Shown here: piece after piece, positions 30,399-40,534 of the stretch | How positions within the stretch are numbered: position 1 is the stretch's first letter | Layout of the letters: every line of letters starts with the position of its first letter | Position numbers and translations under genes: made by a program | From: Gracilaria vermiculophylla | Lineage: Eukaryota > Rhodophyta > Florideophyceae > Gracilariales > Gracilariaceae | Direction: 5' to 3' | DNA: 64,000 nt | Assembly: GCA_019155205.2 (NCBI GenBank) | Contig: JAHNZQ020000308.1 | Span: 4,095,858 to 4,159,857, forward strand | Notes under the pieces: model-generated | What the model saw: the letters and a program-made list of their open reading frames with translations, nothing else | The model's database searches: none | Told to the model about the DNA's origin: nothing

Positions 30399-32570
30399 AT
30401 GAGTCTTGTATCGTACCCTGTGACTCGACGGGACGAGTCCATAGTGGATAATCTTCATGGCCAGAAAGTCGCTGATCCGTACCGTTGGCTTGAGAACCCA
30501 GACAGCGCGGAAACCGCGGCATGGGTCGAGGCCCAAAACAAGGTTACTTCATCATATCTAAGTGCGGCAGAATCAGCGCGCCCGAAGATCCAAAGCCGAA
30601 TTGAAAGGCTTATGAATTATGATAGGTTTTCATGCCCCTGGAAACGAGGATCGTACTTTTATTATCATCATCGGGCTGGATTGGCAAATCAAGCAGTAAT
30701 CATGCAAACTGAAAGTATTGATGCAGAACCCAGGGTATTTTTAGATCCCAATACGATGTCTGAAGACGGGACTGTGAGTCTTGGTTCGATGTCATGGTCT
30801 CATGATGGTCAATACCTTGCATATGGATTGAAGCGAGGAGGCAGTGACTGGGAAGAAATTCATGTCATCGATTGTCAAACTCTGGATCATTTGCCAGAGG
30901 TCCTTGAATGGGCAAAGTTTACAAGCATTGCATGGACTCATGATGGACAGGGTTTCTATTATGCTCGATACCCCCCGCCGGCATCTCTAAAAGGCGTTGA
31001 TGATAAAGATAAGCGGGGAGCTGAGACAGATCAATCCCGTTTTCAAGCAATATACTTTCATACAGTTGGAACCCCACAAAATGAAGATCGCCTTGTTTTT
31101 ACAGACGAAGAACAACCGCAGCGCTTGTACGGCGTTGGGACTACAATTGACGGACAATATCTCAGAATAACATGCCACGATGATTGCTCTCCTAAGAATC
31201 AAGTGTGGGTTGTTAATCTAACAGTTTTCTTCGGAAATGAGGCAGCCGGAATGAAGAAGATTGTAGGAGAATCCTATAATGCCCAGTTTTTGTATATTGC
31301 TAACGATGAAGATGTCTTTTACTTCCTAACCAATTGGAAAGCACCAAAAAATCGCATTATCAAGGTAAAACTTGATGATGTTCTTGATGATTGCACTGAA
31401 TTGATTCCTGAGCATTCACATAAAGTGCTCTCAGAGGCAATAGTCGTGAACTATGATCAGCTGGTGCTCAAGTACATGGAGGATGCACATGACAAGCTCT
31501 CTGTTCATAGCTTGAATTCTGGGCAGCGGATCTTTGACGTTCCCCTGCCAGATATCGGATCTGTTTCGATTTCGGGTCAACGCGACCAAGACTTCATGAC
31601 TTACATGTTTACAAGTTTTCTTCATGCAGGTATTGTTTTTTATGTTGACCTGACCATTCCCGTTCAGGACGGAACGCGCGTGTTTCGGAAGATGGATCCT
31701 CCGGGATTCGATCCGTCGCTGTATAGAACAAAGCAGGTGTTCTACACATCAAAAGACGGAACCAAAGTACCTATGTTCATCATTGGAACTCATGATTTGT
31801 TTGAAGAAAGTTCATCTTCTATAAACCCATGCCTATTATACGGGTACGGAGGCTTCATGATTTCTCTGACTCCAGCATATTCAGCAAGGTGGGCCGCCTG
31901 GCTTGAATGTCTCGGCGGTGCGGTAGCCATCGCGAACCTGCGAGGTGGGGATGAGTACGGTTCTGAATGGCACGAGCAAGGAATCCTCGAAAAAAAACAG
32001 AATGTATTCGACGATTTTCAATGGGCAGCGAAGTATCTTTGCAATGATATGAAAATCACTGTGCCGAAACGGTTGATGATCATGGGAGGCAGCAATGGAG
32101 GCCTGCTCGTCGGAGCTTGCGTCAATCAATCTCCTGAACTTTTCGGAGCTGCGGTTGCCCAAGTAGGGGTTCATGATATCTTTCGCTTCCACAAATTTAC
32201 CATTGGGTCAGCGTGGGTCAGTGATTTTGGCGACCCCGAAAACCCAGAACATTTCGAGTTTCAGAAGAAGTACTCACCTCTCCACAACGTGTTTTCTCCA
32301 GATGACGAAGGCAAACCCTACCCTGCAATCCTTCTCACTACCGGGGATCACGATGACAGGGTAGTTCCGCTGCATACCCTCAAATTTGGAGCAACATTGC
32401 AGCATAGAGCTGGCCAGAGCAAACTTCAGGAGGGAAAACCCCTCCTAATAAGAGTAGATGTCAAAGCTGGACATGGAGCGGGGAAGCCGACTGCCAAAGT
32501 TATTCAGGAGCTTTGTGATACTTTGCTTTTTGCAGCTCTTTCACTGGACGTGCAAGTAGGTCTCGAATAG
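30399..32570 (+). CDS. prolyl oligopeptidase (family S9A)
   Basis: 723 residues from the ATG at 30399; an upstream TTG is discarded. It is a cytosolic serine peptidase cutting short peptides after proline. The N-terminus has the family signature (DPYRWLENPDSAETAAWVEAQN). A seven-bladed propeller (about 75-430) gates the active site. The C-terminal alpha/beta hydrolase domain carries LYGYGGF, NLRGGDEYGSEWHEQG, the nucleophile Ser565 in GGSNGGLL, Asp652 in GDHDDRVVPLHT, and His692 in KAGHGAGKPTAK. Spacing matches pig prolyl oligopeptidase within one residue. There is no signal peptide. Everything needed for activity is present. Confidence 0.95.
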   Translation: MSLVSYPVTRRDESIVDNLHGQKVADPYRWLENPDSAETAAWVEAQNKVTSSYLSAAESARPKIQSRIERLMNYDRFSCPWKRGSYFYYHHRAGLANQAVIMQTESIDAEPRVFLDPNTMSEDGTVSLGSMSWSHDGQYLAYGLKRGGSDWEEIHVIDCQTLDHLPEVLEWAKFTSIAWTHDGQGFYYARYPPPASLKGVDDKDKRGAETDQSRFQAIYFHTVGTPQNEDRLVFTDEEQPQRLYGVGTTIDGQYLRITCHDDCSPKNQVWVVNLTVFFGNEAAGMKKIVGESYNAQFLYIANDEDVFYFLTNWKAPKNRIIKVKLDDVLDDCTELIPEHSHKVLSEAIVVNYDQLVLKYMEDAHDKLSVHSLNSGQRIFDVPLPDIGSVSISGQRDQDFMTYMFTSFLHAGIVFYVDLTIPVQDGTRVFRKMDPPGFDPSLYRTKQVFYTSKDGTKVPMFIIGTHDLFEESSSSINPCLLYGYGGFMISLTPAYSARWAAWLECLGGAVAIANLRGGDEYGSEWHEQGILEKKQNVFDDFQWAAKYLCNDMKITVPKRLMIMGGSNGGLLVGACVNQSPELFGAAVAQVGVHDIFRFHKFTIGSAWVSDFGDPENPEHFEFQKKYSPLHNVFSPDDEGKPYPAILLTTGDHDDRVVPLHTLKFGATLQHRAGQSKLQEGKPLLIRVDVKAGHGAGKPTAKVIQELCDTLLFAALSLDVQVGLE

Positions 32571-32871
32571 CTTAAAGAATCAGACCCATAGTCCTTTGCA
32601 GAAGATAAGAACCATCATATAATCCGTACCATTTTATGTTGTGCTTTGTGGGTTAAATATGAGACCACTGTAGCACTGAACTTTTTAGGGAGAATCTTTA
32701 GTATCAATGACCTTATCTTTTAGAAGGGGTTTGAACTCGACATGAATAGGTTCTCGAAAGAGAAATACCGCTGAGCAGTGTCTCTATATAGAATCTGTTG
32801 GGCCTCTAGGTCTAATTCTTTCTATTTATACGTTCGGTACAGAACTGAGAGATGCAATTGACATTGCTACG

Positions 32872-34287
32872 TCAGCATTTGAATACCGGATCTTCGATTT
32901 TCAATCTGTACGAAGATGAGAGCTGAGGTAAAAACGCGTACTGTCCCTTGCTAACTAGAGCTGATATATCTACTAGCATCTTTTGGAAAGAAATGTTGGA
33001 TTTCTGAGGATCATAGTTGCTCATGACTGACACAAATGCTGAACTCAAATTCGGTCCTCCACGAGGAGAAGAAAATGAGAAAAGCTTCTTCCTAGGCTCT
33101 GAGCCTAAACTTATGCACACCACCTCACCTTTGTCGAAGAGTGTCGCGGCCAAAGCATCTCGTTGTTCCTCGGCAACTTGTTTCTTAAGCTCCAAGTATT
33201 CTTTCTGCTGGCGAGAGGATCCCGTGATTCCATGCATCGGTGATGCTCGAAAAAGCGGATCTTTGTCATTAACTTCTGGTGTGCCGTCTATAAAGAAATT
33301 GTTTTTCCTTGCACGTCGTACATAATGAATGTATGGGAGACCGAGCATTTTGTTCGAAAAACGACAGTCAAGTAAGACGGTTAAGTTGGCACTCATATTC
33401 AAATTACCGATAAGAAGAGAGGAGATTGTGTTCGCTGTTATCGGGGGAGACGTGGGATAATCTGAGGGGATGATGCATCGTTCAATCGACTTAGAGCTAT
33501 CATTACGCCGCTGGAGTCCGTGGCCGCAAAAGGCGAAAATGAGATTATCCCCTGGCCTGGAATTGAGAACGAGCCATGTCATTGCATTTATAATGTTTGC
33601 TTGAGAGGGTTCAAAAAGAATAGCCCCAGCTGCACTGTGTGGCTTGTCGCATAAAAGCCAAATGTTTCTTTTGTCGAAACCAAATTTCCTGATAAGGAGA
33701 TTATGAAAGAGAGCAAGATGTTCTGCAGATCCAGGTAACGGCTCAACATTTTTGGTGCCCGCATAGGTTATACCAATCAGAACGGCACGTCTGTGGGCTT
33801 CAGCTCCTGTGGATGCCTGAGATGTTGAAGTTGAACGGCAAACCCCAGCCTGTAGCGAACTTGAGAACTTATTACATAGAACACTATCCCCTCCTACTGC
33901 CGGTACAAGTCCATCCAATTGTACGAAAGGGGTCTCTAATGATGTTTTGGATCTTCTTGGGGTTCCTGTATTGGACACGGGTGATGCAACAGCACTGTAA
34001 TGTCTTCTCGAAGTTTTAGCCAACGGACTAAGTGGAACCTGTGAAGAAAATCCCTTGTGAATGCCTGGTGAGTATGATCGTGAACCCGGGGCTCTGAAGT
34101 ATTCTTTTCTACAGAGCGGACTTGGTGTTGATGAGGTTAGTGGGTTTGTTAACGGTGAAGGCAATGGTGAAACATAGGTTTCAGAATCACGATTGATAAA
34201 TCGTAAGTGTGGCGGGAAATGGGGTGGGGTTCGCGGCGTTCTCGGTGGCAAAGCAGTTGTATTCGGTACGTATGGAAGTTCTGTCAT
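32872..34287 (-). CDS. metacaspase-like pseudoprotease, catalytic Cys replaced by Arg
   Basis: 471 residues from the ATG at 34287. A Pro/Ser/Thr-rich prodomain (about 1-165, with PRTPRTPPHFPP) precedes a caspase-type domain. That domain starts at RAVLIGITYAGTKNVEPLPGS and continues with GFDKRNIWLLCD and FAFCGHGLQ. His256 is present. The block that should be D-C-C-H-S-G reads D307-C308-R309-F-S-N. Aligning Asp, Ser and the downstream L-P puts Arg309 at the catalytic Cys. The p10-like part is longer and carries a Lys/Glu/Gln helical insert near 365-390. It could be a regulator of the active metacaspase nearby or another kind of scaffold. If Cys308 shifts into the site some activity might remain, but this is unlikely. 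Confidence 0.82.
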   Translation of the reverse strand: MTELPYVPNTTALPPRTPRTPPHFPPHLRFINRDSETYVSPLPSPLTNPLTSSTPSPLCRKEYFRAPGSRSYSPGIHKGFSSQVPLSPLAKTSRRHYSAVASPVSNTGTPRRSKTSLETPFVQLDGLVPAVGGDSVLCNKFSSSLQAGVCRSTSTSQASTGAEAHRRAVLIGITYAGTKNVEPLPGSAEHLALFHNLLIRKFGFDKRNIWLLCDKPHSAAGAILFEPSQANIINAMTWLVLNSRPGDNLIFAFCGHGLQRRNDSSKSIERCIIPSDYPTSPPITANTISSLLIGNLNMSANLTVLLDCRFSNKMLGLPYIHYVRRARKNNFFIDGTPEVNDKDPLFRASPMHGITGSSRQQKEYLELKKQVAEEQRDALAATLFDKGEVVCISLGSEPRKKLFSFSSPRGGPNLSSAFVSVMSNYDPQKSNISFQKMLVDISALVSKGQYAFLPQLSSSYRLKIEDPVFKC

Positions 34288-35383
34288 GGGTTTAGAAGCT
34301 TGAGAACTTCCGTGGACAAAAGCTGATGACGGAGCGCGTAGAACTCTTAATGATCTTTTCGCTCCTTTAGTCTAGCTTTTCGAAACTGGGCATGCCTCTG
34401 ATGATGTGTTCCGTAGTTCTACGGCAATGGGTGCCAATTCTTTTCATAGACTCTTGGGTACCTCCCCTCCGTTCTTTTCATTCAGTTATACTTGAAAAAG
34501 ATTTGCAAGGTTCACCAAATCTAGGTTCATCCCGTTTCAATTCAAAAGCTGCCCGTTTTGAGCAGTTTCTGTTTCTTGTAGAAATCAGAATTCATGAGGC
34601 ACAGACATTGTACATTGTACTAGAATATGCAAAGCGATCAAAGCATATAAACTTTGAACTACCGAAGGTAAATCTTCACCCCCGACACTTCTTATTACGG
34701 CTTCTTACCAGCATAACGATGCATCCCTCGCGCAACGCTCGTCCATCACCCTAATCAATTTGTAGTGAACGAAGGACAATGGTTTTCTGAAATTGTGTGT
34801 GAAATGTCATGTATGGTTCTTCGAAATCTAACTAGTTCCTTCCCGCAAGAAAAACCCCATTCTATTTGCAGAGCGTGTCATGTGTACGAATAGCCACCGC
34901 ATGTTTAAGGCTAAGCAAACGCTTCAATTCTTTAGTTGGGCGCGGTGGTCGTTCACTGGGTGACATACTGAAGCACGTAGACGATAAGGGTCACAGCAAG
35001 CTAGGTAACAAACTTTGAGATGCTTGTAACCCCGGTTGTTGTACTGTACGGAGTGATTTAGCTGGCTACTGTAACATATATGCAGTTCGGGGCTGCATCA
35101 GTAAGTATCTGGTCTGAGCTCGGCAATCAAATACAAGCCTCATTTTAGCTCATCAACCTCTTCGACTCACAGCAGATTCTGTAAGCATAACTTTAGACTG
35201 CATCTCGTTTCGAGAGTTTTGGAATTCTAGATAACGTATTAGTTATATCGCTTTTCCAGTCCTTCTGCCAGTGGGTTCTTAACGTACGCTTGTACCATAA
35301 AAACCAAGCCATTTGGTAGGAGTTACCGTCACGTACCAACAGCATACGCATACACAGCTTTCGAAACCCTTCCTCCGTTAATC
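34288..35383. other. divergent upstream region, no supported gene
   Basis: 1.1 kb between outward-pointing genes. A 120-codon frame at 34392-34754 (plus) starts with ATG but has no motif. The sequence is otherwise AT-rich and featureless. Confidence 0.45.
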
Positions 35384-38335
35384 ATGGCCTTCATTGTGCA
35401 CCCCAACGGAACGTGGCTTTCTCGCACATTATGTACCAGATTGAAATCTCGAACTACTCGGAGATGTGAAAGAAATGTGATATGCAAAGCGTCATTGGGT
35501 ACCGAACGTGCTGATCTGGCGGTACCTGCAAATGAGGGTGTTTTAACTATAGACGAATCCAGTCGTGAATGGGAGGGGCTCAAGTCTGTGATCCCATTCC
35601 ATGAAATTCGCAATGTCTCGAAACCTGGACAATATCTTGGAAACGAACATGGGGCGGTCAATAAGCCTTGGAATTCAGTCAAAGTGCGTTTTTGTCTAGC
35701 TTATCCAGATCTTTATTCAATTGGAATGAGCAGCACGGGACACATTGTGTTGTACAGCTGTTTAAATGAGCACCAAGACATTCTTTGTGATCGTGCTTAT
35801 TTACCTGCCCCAGATATGCAAAAAGTTATGCAAAGGTGCAATCTTCCCATCTTTGCTGTTGAATCAAAACGGCCTTTGTTAGATTTCGATGTGATCGGTA
35901 TGAGCCTAATGTATGAACTTGGTGCCACGAACTGTGTGAAAGTCATGCAACACGCAAGTATTCCGCCCACATGGGCAGCTCGAGATACAGCAGCAACGCT
36001 ACGAGAAGGCCCTCCTCTCATATTTGCTGGTGGCTTAACAGTTACTGCAAATCCAGAACCTTATGCAGACCTGTTTGATTTTATGAGCATTGGAGACGGT
36101 GAAGAAATGCTTCCTGAAATTGGAGAATGCATATCTAAAGCACTCGATCAAAATCCACACATCACAAGAGAAGAAATGTTGGTAACCCTCGCCAAACAAG
36201 TGTCGGGAGTGTACGTACCACGATTCTTCGAATCACATCCTTCCGGAGCGGTTCATCCTATCCGAAATGACATTCCCCCAAAAGTGCAGAAACGCAATTC
36301 ATTGCCGCAACCATGGAGAGCAACGCATCTTGTTCCCCTCACTGATCCAGTTCATGATCGCCTCACAGTGGAAATTCGGCGGGGGTGCACCCGCGGATGT
36401 CGATTTTGTCTTCCAGGTATGGTGCAGCGCCCTGCTCGCGACGTCGATCCCGAGGAGGTGATCAAGACAGTTAAGGAAGGTGTTAAAGCGACCGGGTATG
36501 ACGAGTTCTCGTTACTCTCCTTGAGCTGTTCGGATTGGTTGAGTCTGCCTAGCGTTGGGATTCAACTGAAAAACGAACTGCATCAGCAAGGAGAGTCGAT
36601 TTCTCTTTCGCTCGGTTCTCAACGTGTTGACAGGTTTGACGAGCATATCGCCGATGTTCTCGATGCAAGTCGAAAGTCCGGTCTAACGTTCGCACCAGAG
36701 GCGGGAACTCAAAGAATGAGAGATGTCATCAACAAGGGTCTCACCAACGAGGACTTGTTGAAAGGTGTCAGGCTCGCTTATGATTCAGGATATCATAACG
36801 TGAAGCTGTACTTCATGATTAACCTTCCCTCCGAAACGGATGATGACGTAATGGGCGTTGCGGACACTATTAAATGGCTGCAACGAAAATGCCGAGCACC
36901 GGGTCGACGCAGAATTTCTGTGACGGCAACCATATCTACTTTTACTCCGAAGAGCTGGACACCATTTCAGTGGCATTCGACATCCATTGACGAAGTGAAA
37001 CGAAAGCAACGGATGTTAAAACATGCTTTCAGAAATATTCGAGACGTGAAGCTTTCAATGACAGACCCTATGCTGTCAGCTATGGAAGATTTTATCGGTC
37101 GTGGTGACCGTCGCCTCGGAAAGGTGATTTTGCGAGCCCATGAACTGGGAGCAGGGATGGATGCTTGGTGGGAGAATATGAAGGGTGCTTACGATGCTTG
37201 GTGCCAAGCAATAAACGAATCTGGTCTTCAATGGAAGTATCGTAGAGTTGAACGCGGCGAGTGGAACATTGCCGAAACCAAACCTGAACAAATTCGAGGA
37301 CCACGCGGCTGGTACGATGCTATCAAATCTCGTAACCTGGACCGCAAGAATCTGATAGCGAAAGGAAACGAGGGAATCGACGAAAACGTGATGTCTCCCT
37401 TGGATAGACCATTGCCTTGGGATCACATTGATACTGGACTTGATAAAGGTTGGCTGCGAGATGAGCTAATGCGAGCTTTAACAGAAACTCTTACCCCCGA
37501 TTGTGCCTTCAATGAATGCTCATCATGCGGTGTGTGTGGGGAAGAACTTGGTAACAACATCACGATACCTGCGCCTGAGATACCTGCTTACAAAGGGAAT
37601 TACGTTCCTAACTCGGACACTGTGCAAAGGATACGGGTTACTTTTGAAAAGAAGGGTGCGATGGCTTTGGCTTCGCAGCTCGATCTTAGCAGAATGTTTG
37701 ACCGATTGCTGCGAAGAGGTTCAATTCCTATATCTTTCACAGGTGGATACCATCCCCATCCACGAATCATAAATGCAGCTGCCTTGCCATTCGGGTCTAC
37801 CTCTACAGGAGAACTTGTGGACTTCATACTTAAGAGAGAAATGACAGTGTCGAAGTTTTGCCTGGATATCAATTCACGCTTGCCCAATGGGATGAAGGCG
37901 GTGAGAGCCGAGGAAGTACCAGTAAAGTCTGAGTCTTTGAGTATGCAAATGGAGGCATCGGAATATGTGATTGCGGTAGATACAGAGAACGGGACAGAAG
38001 AAAACTGGCAAGAAGTTGTGAGGATGGTGCAAAACTCGGGACCTGTGATTGTCGAAAAAGTCAGCAAAAAAGGACACGTCACGAAACGGGATCTCAGAAG
38101 CATGCTGTATTACATTGGACTTGCTACACCAGCGGAAGCTGCTCCTGTTCTTGAACATGTAGGTGTGTCGAATTGGCCCGTCCATGTCGGCGTCATCTCA
38201 TGTACGTTGGAATTAAGAAACGCGGGCGCACTGAGTCCAGAAGGATTCGTGAACATGATCAACAGTGTCATGGGAACTTCCAGATTCAACTTACTTCATG
38301 CGCACAGATCAAAGATAGTGCTGAAATCAGATTAG
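35384..38335 (+). CDS. cobalamin-binding/radical SAM protein with DUF2344 domain, plastid-type
   Basis: 983 residues. The first 50 or so are basic and Ser/Thr-rich, like a transit peptide. Next comes a B12-binding-like domain (about 95-250, with YPDLYSIGMSSTGH and VIGMSLMYELG), then a radical SAM core with a Cys-x3-Cys-x2-Cys cluster at C335, C339 and C342 (RRGCTRGCRFCLPG). A further four-Cys cluster (C707, C712, C715, C718) may bind metal. The last 235 residues match DUF2344 (VTFEKKGAMALASQLDLSR; FTGGYHPHPRI). This corresponds to the TIGR03960 plus TIGR03936 layout I know from bacteria, including cyanobacteria. Function is unknown; RNA modification has been considered for relatives. A cyanobacterial origin is an inference. 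Confidence 0.88.
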   Translation: MAFIVHPNGTWLSRTLCTRLKSRTTRRCERNVICKASLGTERADLAVPANEGVLTIDESSREWEGLKSVIPFHEIRNVSKPGQYLGNEHGAVNKPWNSVKVRFCLAYPDLYSIGMSSTGHIVLYSCLNEHQDILCDRAYLPAPDMQKVMQRCNLPIFAVESKRPLLDFDVIGMSLMYELGATNCVKVMQHASIPPTWAARDTAATLREGPPLIFAGGLTVTANPEPYADLFDFMSIGDGEEMLPEIGECISKALDQNPHITREEMLVTLAKQVSGVYVPRFFESHPSGAVHPIRNDIPPKVQKRNSLPQPWRATHLVPLTDPVHDRLTVEIRRGCTRGCRFCLPGMVQRPARDVDPEEVIKTVKEGVKATGYDEFSLLSLSCSDWLSLPSVGIQLKNELHQQGESISLSLGSQRVDRFDEHIADVLDASRKSGLTFAPEAGTQRMRDVINKGLTNEDLLKGVRLAYDSGYHNVKLYFMINLPSETDDDVMGVADTIKWLQRKCRAPGRRRISVTATISTFTPKSWTPFQWHSTSIDEVKRKQRMLKHAFRNIRDVKLSMTDPMLSAMEDFIGRGDRRLGKVILRAHELGAGMDAWWENMKGAYDAWCQAINESGLQWKYRRVERGEWNIAETKPEQIRGPRGWYDAIKSRNLDRKNLIAKGNEGIDENVMSPLDRPLPWDHIDTGLDKGWLRDELMRALTETLTPDCAFNECSSCGVCGEELGNNITIPAPEIPAYKGNYVPNSDTVQRIRVTFEKKGAMALASQLDLSRMFDRLLRRGSIPISFTGGYHPHPRIINAAALPFGSTSTGELVDFILKREMTVSKFCLDINSRLPNGMKAVRAEEVPVKSESLSMQMEASEYVIAVDTENGTEENWQEVVRMVQNSGPVIVEKVSKKGHVTKRDLRSMLYYIGLATPAEAAPVLEHVGVSNWPVHVGVISCTLELRNAGALSPEGFVNMINSVMGTSRFNLLHAHRSKIVLKSD

Positions 38336-38432
38336 TGGTAGGCTAGTTGTTGAAAGGTATGTTACTTGTCTGTTTTTCACTTCTGTTGACGTGCTCCCTA
38401 GCACCCGCACCAACATATTGCTTCTTATTCCT

Positions 38433-40010
38433 TCACTGGACCAACACGTTTTGCTTGGATTTCAAATATTGCCCTGTCCATTCCGCGTCTGGCAAAGAGG
38501 CGAAGTCAGAAGTACATTGCCACAGGAATATAGTTCCATTTGAGCTCCCGGCGCATACATTTTTGGACACTCGGTCCCATTGAACACTGGTTATTTCCGA
38601 GTTGTGGCTCACATCTGGCATATCAAAGTGCCAACAGTTACGATTGGTAGATGTTAACAAACGATTGCTGATATCGAAAAGTGAAAGGTATCCGGCTTCA
38701 CTGCCGGCACAAAATACCGTCGGATGCTGGTTGCTCCATGCAACATCATTGACCCTCCCGTACTCGACCATATCGAAGGTATCAATGCACACAGATTGAT
38801 GCGATTTATGAAAATACCATAACTTCAGAGTCCAATCTGCCGACGCGGAGAGTAGAACGTTGTCAAGGAATGCTACATGGTGTCCAAATGGATGTGCTGA
38901 AACAGCTGTTACCTTAGCCTCATGATTTTTCCCCAAGGCAGTTTCAACGGTCCATGAGGAATCATTTCCGTCAGCCCTATATATTCCTCCATCCTCACCT
39001 CCAATAAGAAGAGACGCAAACCTGTTTGCTGTCGTCTTTTCACCACCGGCAAGTCTTGCAGACCGGGGAAAATCGAAACTGGAAATGTTTAGTTCTGCCG
39101 ATGTCGCATTTTCACGCAAAGTGTCCCTAGTTATTGGTACATCCGGCTTCGAAAGTGTCCACTTACAGACGTGACCTCCGTTGCTGGTTGAAACAAAATA
39201 GGGAGAGGAACTTGCCGTGCACTTCACCGCAGTAACTTTCTCCCTGTCGTGAAAACCTGTAACGAATGCTGTGTTGCCCTCCAGGGCATGGACTGGAAGA
39301 GAAGTTTTCATTCGAGTGTCCCAAAAGAGTACACTTCCAGATACAGTCCCGCCAATCACTAATGTTGGGGATATGCTTGGAAGCTCAATGGCAGATATCG
39401 CGGCGTTGGCTGTCAACGTCCTCTGCAGTGTGCTTCGCCCTTCATCTAGACGCCATATTGCGTTGAGTCCGGGTTCGGAACTTAGTCTTTTGTCGGAACG
39501 AGAGCCATGTGATGTAACAACTATATCATCAAACTTTCGGTGAAACTTAATTGCCGTTGTCGGTCGAAGCTCTGTCACATCATTCTTCAGGGTAATTCGA
39601 AACTGTAGTGGGGATCGATCTGAGGCGTGTTGTGATGCAGAATAATGGTGGTTCTTTGACTTGTTTTGCTGATCTCCCTCTGTCGGAACTAAATCGAACT
39701 TCGAAGAGAATTTGGCATCCCCCATAAGTTCCGACAGATAAGATCCTTTGTTGCTGATGGCCACACCAGAAAGGGACTCCTTGCTTTCATCATGAGATAT
39801 GTCGTGGGACGGCGGTAGATTGAGCTCCGCCTTAGGAGCGCGCGAAAAGCTGCGATTTGTGGGCTTTCGATCATGACTACTTGGAGGAGCTTCCCTCCTC
39901 GTTTCTTGAGAATGAGGCCTCGTGTTGTGGAGTGATTGAAAACTAATGAGGTTTTGCTTTTGCTGTTCAAGCCTCTTTCGCCTTTGCTCTATTTCTGAGT
40001 GGTGATCCAT
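38433..40010 (-). CDS. dynein intermediate chain-like WD40 protein
   Basis: 525 residues from the ATG at 40010; a TTG at 40034 is discarded. The N-terminus is a charged helix (EIEQRRKRLEQQKQNL) like the dynactin/NudE-binding helix of cytoplasmic dynein intermediate chains. A polar linker to about 200 follows, then a WD40 propeller. Blades match dynein intermediate chain: PTLVIGGTVSGSVLFWDTR, SPYFVSTSNGGHVCKWTL, LLIGGEDGGIYRA, LLSASADWTLKLW, and DVAWSNQHPTVFCAGSEAG. In that complex the chain links heavy chains to cargo adaptors and light chains. I see no obvious LC8-binding TQT motif in the linker. Other WD40 intermediate chains (ciliary types) are possible. Confidence 0.75.
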   Translation of the reverse strand: MDHHSEIEQRRKRLEQQKQNLISFQSLHNTRPHSQETRREAPPSSHDRKPTNRSFSRAPKAELNLPPSHDISHDESKESLSGVAISNKGSYLSELMGDAKFSSKFDLVPTEGDQQNKSKNHHYSASQHASDRSPLQFRITLKNDVTELRPTTAIKFHRKFDDIVVTSHGSRSDKRLSSEPGLNAIWRLDEGRSTLQRTLTANAAISAIELPSISPTLVIGGTVSGSVLFWDTRMKTSLPVHALEGNTAFVTGFHDREKVTAVKCTASSSPYFVSTSNGGHVCKWTLSKPDVPITRDTLRENATSAELNISSFDFPRSARLAGGEKTTANRFASLLIGGEDGGIYRADGNDSSWTVETALGKNHEAKVTAVSAHPFGHHVAFLDNVLLSASADWTLKLWYFHKSHQSVCIDTFDMVEYGRVNDVAWSNQHPTVFCAGSEAGYLSLFDISNRLLTSTNRNCWHFDMPDVSHNSEITSVQWDRVSKNVCAGSSNGTIFLWQCTSDFASLPDAEWTGQYLKSKQNVLVQ

Positions 40011-40534
40011 GTCAGTAAAATTGAGAAATCTCAATGTTTCTCATATCAGGCGTCTCCAATGCGCTGATGAGGTGCCTGATATACCGTATGCGTGACTATC
40101 GATTTATAATACCCTTAGCCGTTGAAAGATAACTCAGACGTACACTGAAGTTAGAGCCAATACCATTGAAAATTCCCGCAATGCAGATACAAAGCTTGCG
40201 GTACACTTGACGATGACACTGCCGTACAGCTGCCAACGTACCTGCTTCATTTGAAGCAATGTTGTACCTTATAGCTGGGATGCTTTCAAACATTTAATCG
40301 TAAATTCAATTGTCTCGTTACTGTACCGTTTACGACAGTTCGCTCCGTGATGCGTCTCTCGCCAGGCCACCTGTCCCTTCTCATCTTTTCACCCCCTCAC
40401 CAGAAAGGGCAAGCTTTCGCATAGTTGAGGCTCCATAACTCTACGCCCTCAGTCCGTCTCATGTAGCAAGAAATGTGATAATGAAATCTTAATAACGAAA
40501 ATAATACTGCAACATCGCACTGAACCTGCTCTTC
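40011..40534. other. divergent upstream region
   Basis: About 520 bases between the dynein intermediate chain gene (minus) and the hydrolase gene (plus). Only a 65-codon frame is present. No motif was recognised. Confidence 0.45.

Noticed and set aside
29921..30442. 173-codon minus frame opposite the start of prolyl oligopeptidase
   Set aside because: Antisense to the conserved N-terminus of a well-supported gene, with no motif of its own.
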